Source: UBA2357 sp046295975
GTDB lineage: Bacteria > Pseudomonadota > Gammaproteobacteria > Burkholderiales > Rhodocyclaceae
Length of the DNA stretch: 64,000 nucleotides
Reading direction: 5' to 3'
NCBI GenBank assembly: GCA_046295975.1
Contig: JBKBMG010000029.1
Coordinates: forward strand, 5,064-69,063
Part shown: positions 62,641 through 64,000 of the stretch, in pieces
Layout: every line of letters starts with the position of its first letter
How positions within the stretch are numbered: position 1 is the first letter of the stretch
Position numbers and translations under genes: made by a program
The notes under the pieces: generated by a model
The model's input: the letters and a program-made list of their open reading frames with translations, nothing else
Told to the model about the DNA's origin: nothing
Databases searched by the model: none

Positions 62641-63654
62641 ATGAACCGGCGCGGCTCGGACAGCGGGGGTGATCGCGCGAAGGTGTCGCGCACCCTCCTG
62701 CCGCCGGCACGGTTGCCGCGGGAGGCGAGTTCCTCCGCAGCGGTCGTGGCGATCGAGGCTCCGGCCATTGTGCTGCCTGCGCTCGCCGTGGATTATCTTC
62801 GCTATCTCGAAACGGAACGCCGCGCCGCGCGCCTGACGCTGGAGGCCTACCGCGGTGACCTGCTCAGGCTGGCCGGCCTGGCCGAGGGGCGCGTGCTTCA
62901 GCAACTTACCACCCACGACGTGCGCCGCTTCGTCGCCCGCATGCACGCGGGAGGTCTCGGCGGGCGTTCGATCGCGCGGGTGTTATCGACCTGGCGGGGC
63001 TTCTACCGTTGGCTGGTGCGTCGCCACGGTTTGCCGCTCAACCCGGTGGACCCGGTACGCGCGCCGCGCGCGGCCAAGCGTCTGCCGCGGGCCTTGTCGC
63101 CCGACCAGTCCAAGGCCTTGATGGAAGTGGGGGACGATGGGGCGCTGGCGGTGCGGGACCGGGCGATGTTCGAGCTGTTCTACTCATCCGGTTTGCGCCT
63201 GGCCGAGCTCGCCGGGCTGGAGGTGGGGGCGGGGTTGGATCTGGAGGCGGGCATGGTCACCGTGCTCGGCAAGCGCGGCAAGATGCGGATGGTGCCGGTG
63301 GGCGAACCGGCGCTGGTCGCGTTGCGGGCATGGCTCACCGAGCGCGCGCGCTGGGCGGCGCCCGAGCAGGCGCTGTTGTTTGTCACACGCAGTGGCGGAG
63401 CACTCAGCGGCGGTGCGATCCGGTCGCGCTTGAAGCGCTGGACGTCGCAATCGGAACTGGGGCTGCATGTGCATCCGCACATGCTCAGGCATAGCTTCGC
63501 CAGCCAGTTGCTGCAGTCCAGTGGCGACCTGCGCGGGGTTCAGGAGTTGCTCGGGCATGCCAGCATTCGTAGCACGCAGGTATATACTCACCTCGACTTC
63601 CAGCATCTGGCCAGGGTCTATGACGACGCGCATCCGCGTGCGCGCAAGCGATGA
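62641..63654 (+). CDS. xerC: Tyrosine recombinase XerC
   Basis: A 337-residue site-specific recombinase that, with XerD, resolves chromosome dimers at dif. The N-terminal SAM-like DNA-binding domain is about 45-130. Catalytic residues are visible: Arg in YSSGLRLAEL, His-x2-Arg in HPHMLRHSF, His in LLGHASI, and the nucleophile Tyr in TQVYTHLDF. About 40 residues of polar leader precede the domain; a later start is possible but there is no other good ribosome site. It closes the dapF cluster. Confidence 0.94.
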   Translation: MNRRGSDSGGDRAKVSRTLLPPARLPREASSSAAVVAIEAPAIVLPALAVDYLRYLETERRAARLTLEAYRGDLLRLAGLAEGRVLQQLTTHDVRRFVARMHAGGLGGRSIARVLSTWRGFYRWLVRRHGLPLNPVDPVRAPRAAKRLPRALSPDQSKALMEVGDDGALAVRDRAMFELFYSSGLRLAELAGLEVGAGLDLEAGMVTVLGKRGKMRMVPVGEPALVALRAWLTERARWAAPEQALLFVTRSGGALSGGAIRSRLKRWTSQSELGLHVHPHMLRHSFASQLLQSSGDLRGVQELLGHASIRSTQVYTHLDFQHLARVYDDAHPRARKR

Positions 63655-64000
63655 AGAATGCGTGAAAGCCCAGTCATGACGCGGGATTGGCCGGCTTGTC
63701 GTACCACCCAATTCGGGGAGTGAGCGCCTCCGGGCGCAATCGAGGCTGAGGTAAGCTCGCTTCCATATCAATAAATACTGATGTCGCGGCGAGTCCGATT
63801 GGCCTGGGAGGGCGTTGGAAGTCGGGCGTCGCGCGAGCGCAATCATGCCGGAAAAACAAAAGCAGGCGGACAACCATCCGCCAGCAGTTCTCATTTCAAA
63901 ATCAGGTTGAAGTATGTGGGGATTTAATTTGGTACGGGCTGTGGAGGTTACCCAGAGTCTATCGGTTGTGGGTTGAGGCGTTGCGTCATGAACTGCATCA
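63655..64000. other. Terminal intergenic stretch
   Basis: The 346 bases after xerC contain no convincing gene. A minus-strand reading from 64000 to a TAA at 63948-63950 could be the tail of a gene cut by the right edge (too short to identify), which would fit the minus-strand terminator at 63850-63882. AT content is higher than in coding parts. Confidence 0.3.
63850..63882 (-). terminator. Rho-independent terminator on the minus strand
   Basis: Minus-strand GGCGGA, six-base loop, TCCGCC, followed by TGCTTTTGTTTTT. It would end a transcript coming from the right of the window, and points to a convergent gene just beyond the edge. Confidence 0.65.

Noticed and set aside
63674..63877. A 67-codon minus-strand frame after xerC
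   Set aside because: No ribosome site or motif, and it crosses the predicted minus-strand terminator.

Overview
The window reads as a chromosomal segment of a high-GC betaproteobacterium, most like Rhodocyclales (Azoarcus/Thauera-type). The clues are the class I PHA synthase, the LiuR-controlled leucine/isovalerate genes, the ahcY SAH riboswitch, and the block metK / two LpxL-like acyltransferases / dapF / DUF484 / xerC. The assignment is an inference from gene content; there is no rRNA or other marker here. I saw no tRNA, rRNA, CRISPR array, transposase or prophage.

Layout. 1-10.5 kb: a TAXI-type TRAP binding protein (cut by the left edge), dadA with a divergent LysR gene, an LpxH-like phosphatase plus glycosyltransferase pair, an EamA exporter divergent from an Lrp regulator, dgkA, a BtuF-like binding protein and a lipoprotein-type gamma-glutamyltransferase. 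10.5-14.5 kb: accessory region with repeats, a DUF1444 protein, a lower-GC SMI1/KNR4-type protein and an orphan PIN protein. 14.7-17.1 kb: a YbaK-type deacylase followed by a retron: promoter, structured ncRNA with matching a1/a2 arms, and a 513-residue retron-type reverse transcriptase with a long N-terminal extension. 17.1-20.1 kb: phaC and an MBL-fold hydrolase. 20.3-25.2 kb: liuR, a thioesterase behind a LiuR-like operator, isovaleryl-CoA dehydrogenase, a thiolase and a second acyl-CoA dehydrogenase. 25.4-31.9 kb: an insertion-like stretch (arfB, a YhcG-type nuclease, small hypotheticals, an RlmI-like methyltransferase, a cold-shock protein, an AraC regulator). 32-38.6 kb: the rest of leucine catabolism (methylcrotonyl-CoA carboxylase subunits, methylglutaconyl-CoA hydratase, HMG-CoA lyase), interrupted by a divergent amidase/lipoprotein pair that looks like a toxin and its immunity protein.

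38.8-48.3 kb: DUF1289 pair, MBL hydrolase, rapZ, a NusG-II/Gx transporter pair, a histidine phosphatase, a Na/Pi symporter-HerA-like ATPase operon, a secreted HECAH protein and yebC. 48.3-53.6 kb: two EamA exporters, ruvC (without ruvAB), an orphan amidoligase and a LysR regulator. 53.6-58.9 kb: the activated-methyl cycle: metF, a truncated TlyA-like S4 protein and ahcY under an SAH riboswitch, then a Ca/Na antiporter, then metK behind a strong promoter and a structured leader. 59.1-63.7 kb: lipid A acyltransferases, dapF, DUF484 and xerC. The last about 350 bases hold no certain gene.

The most notable element is the retron at 15.27-17.05 kb. Promoter, arms, hairpins and RT are all visible and mutually consistent, but no separate effector gene is adjacent.
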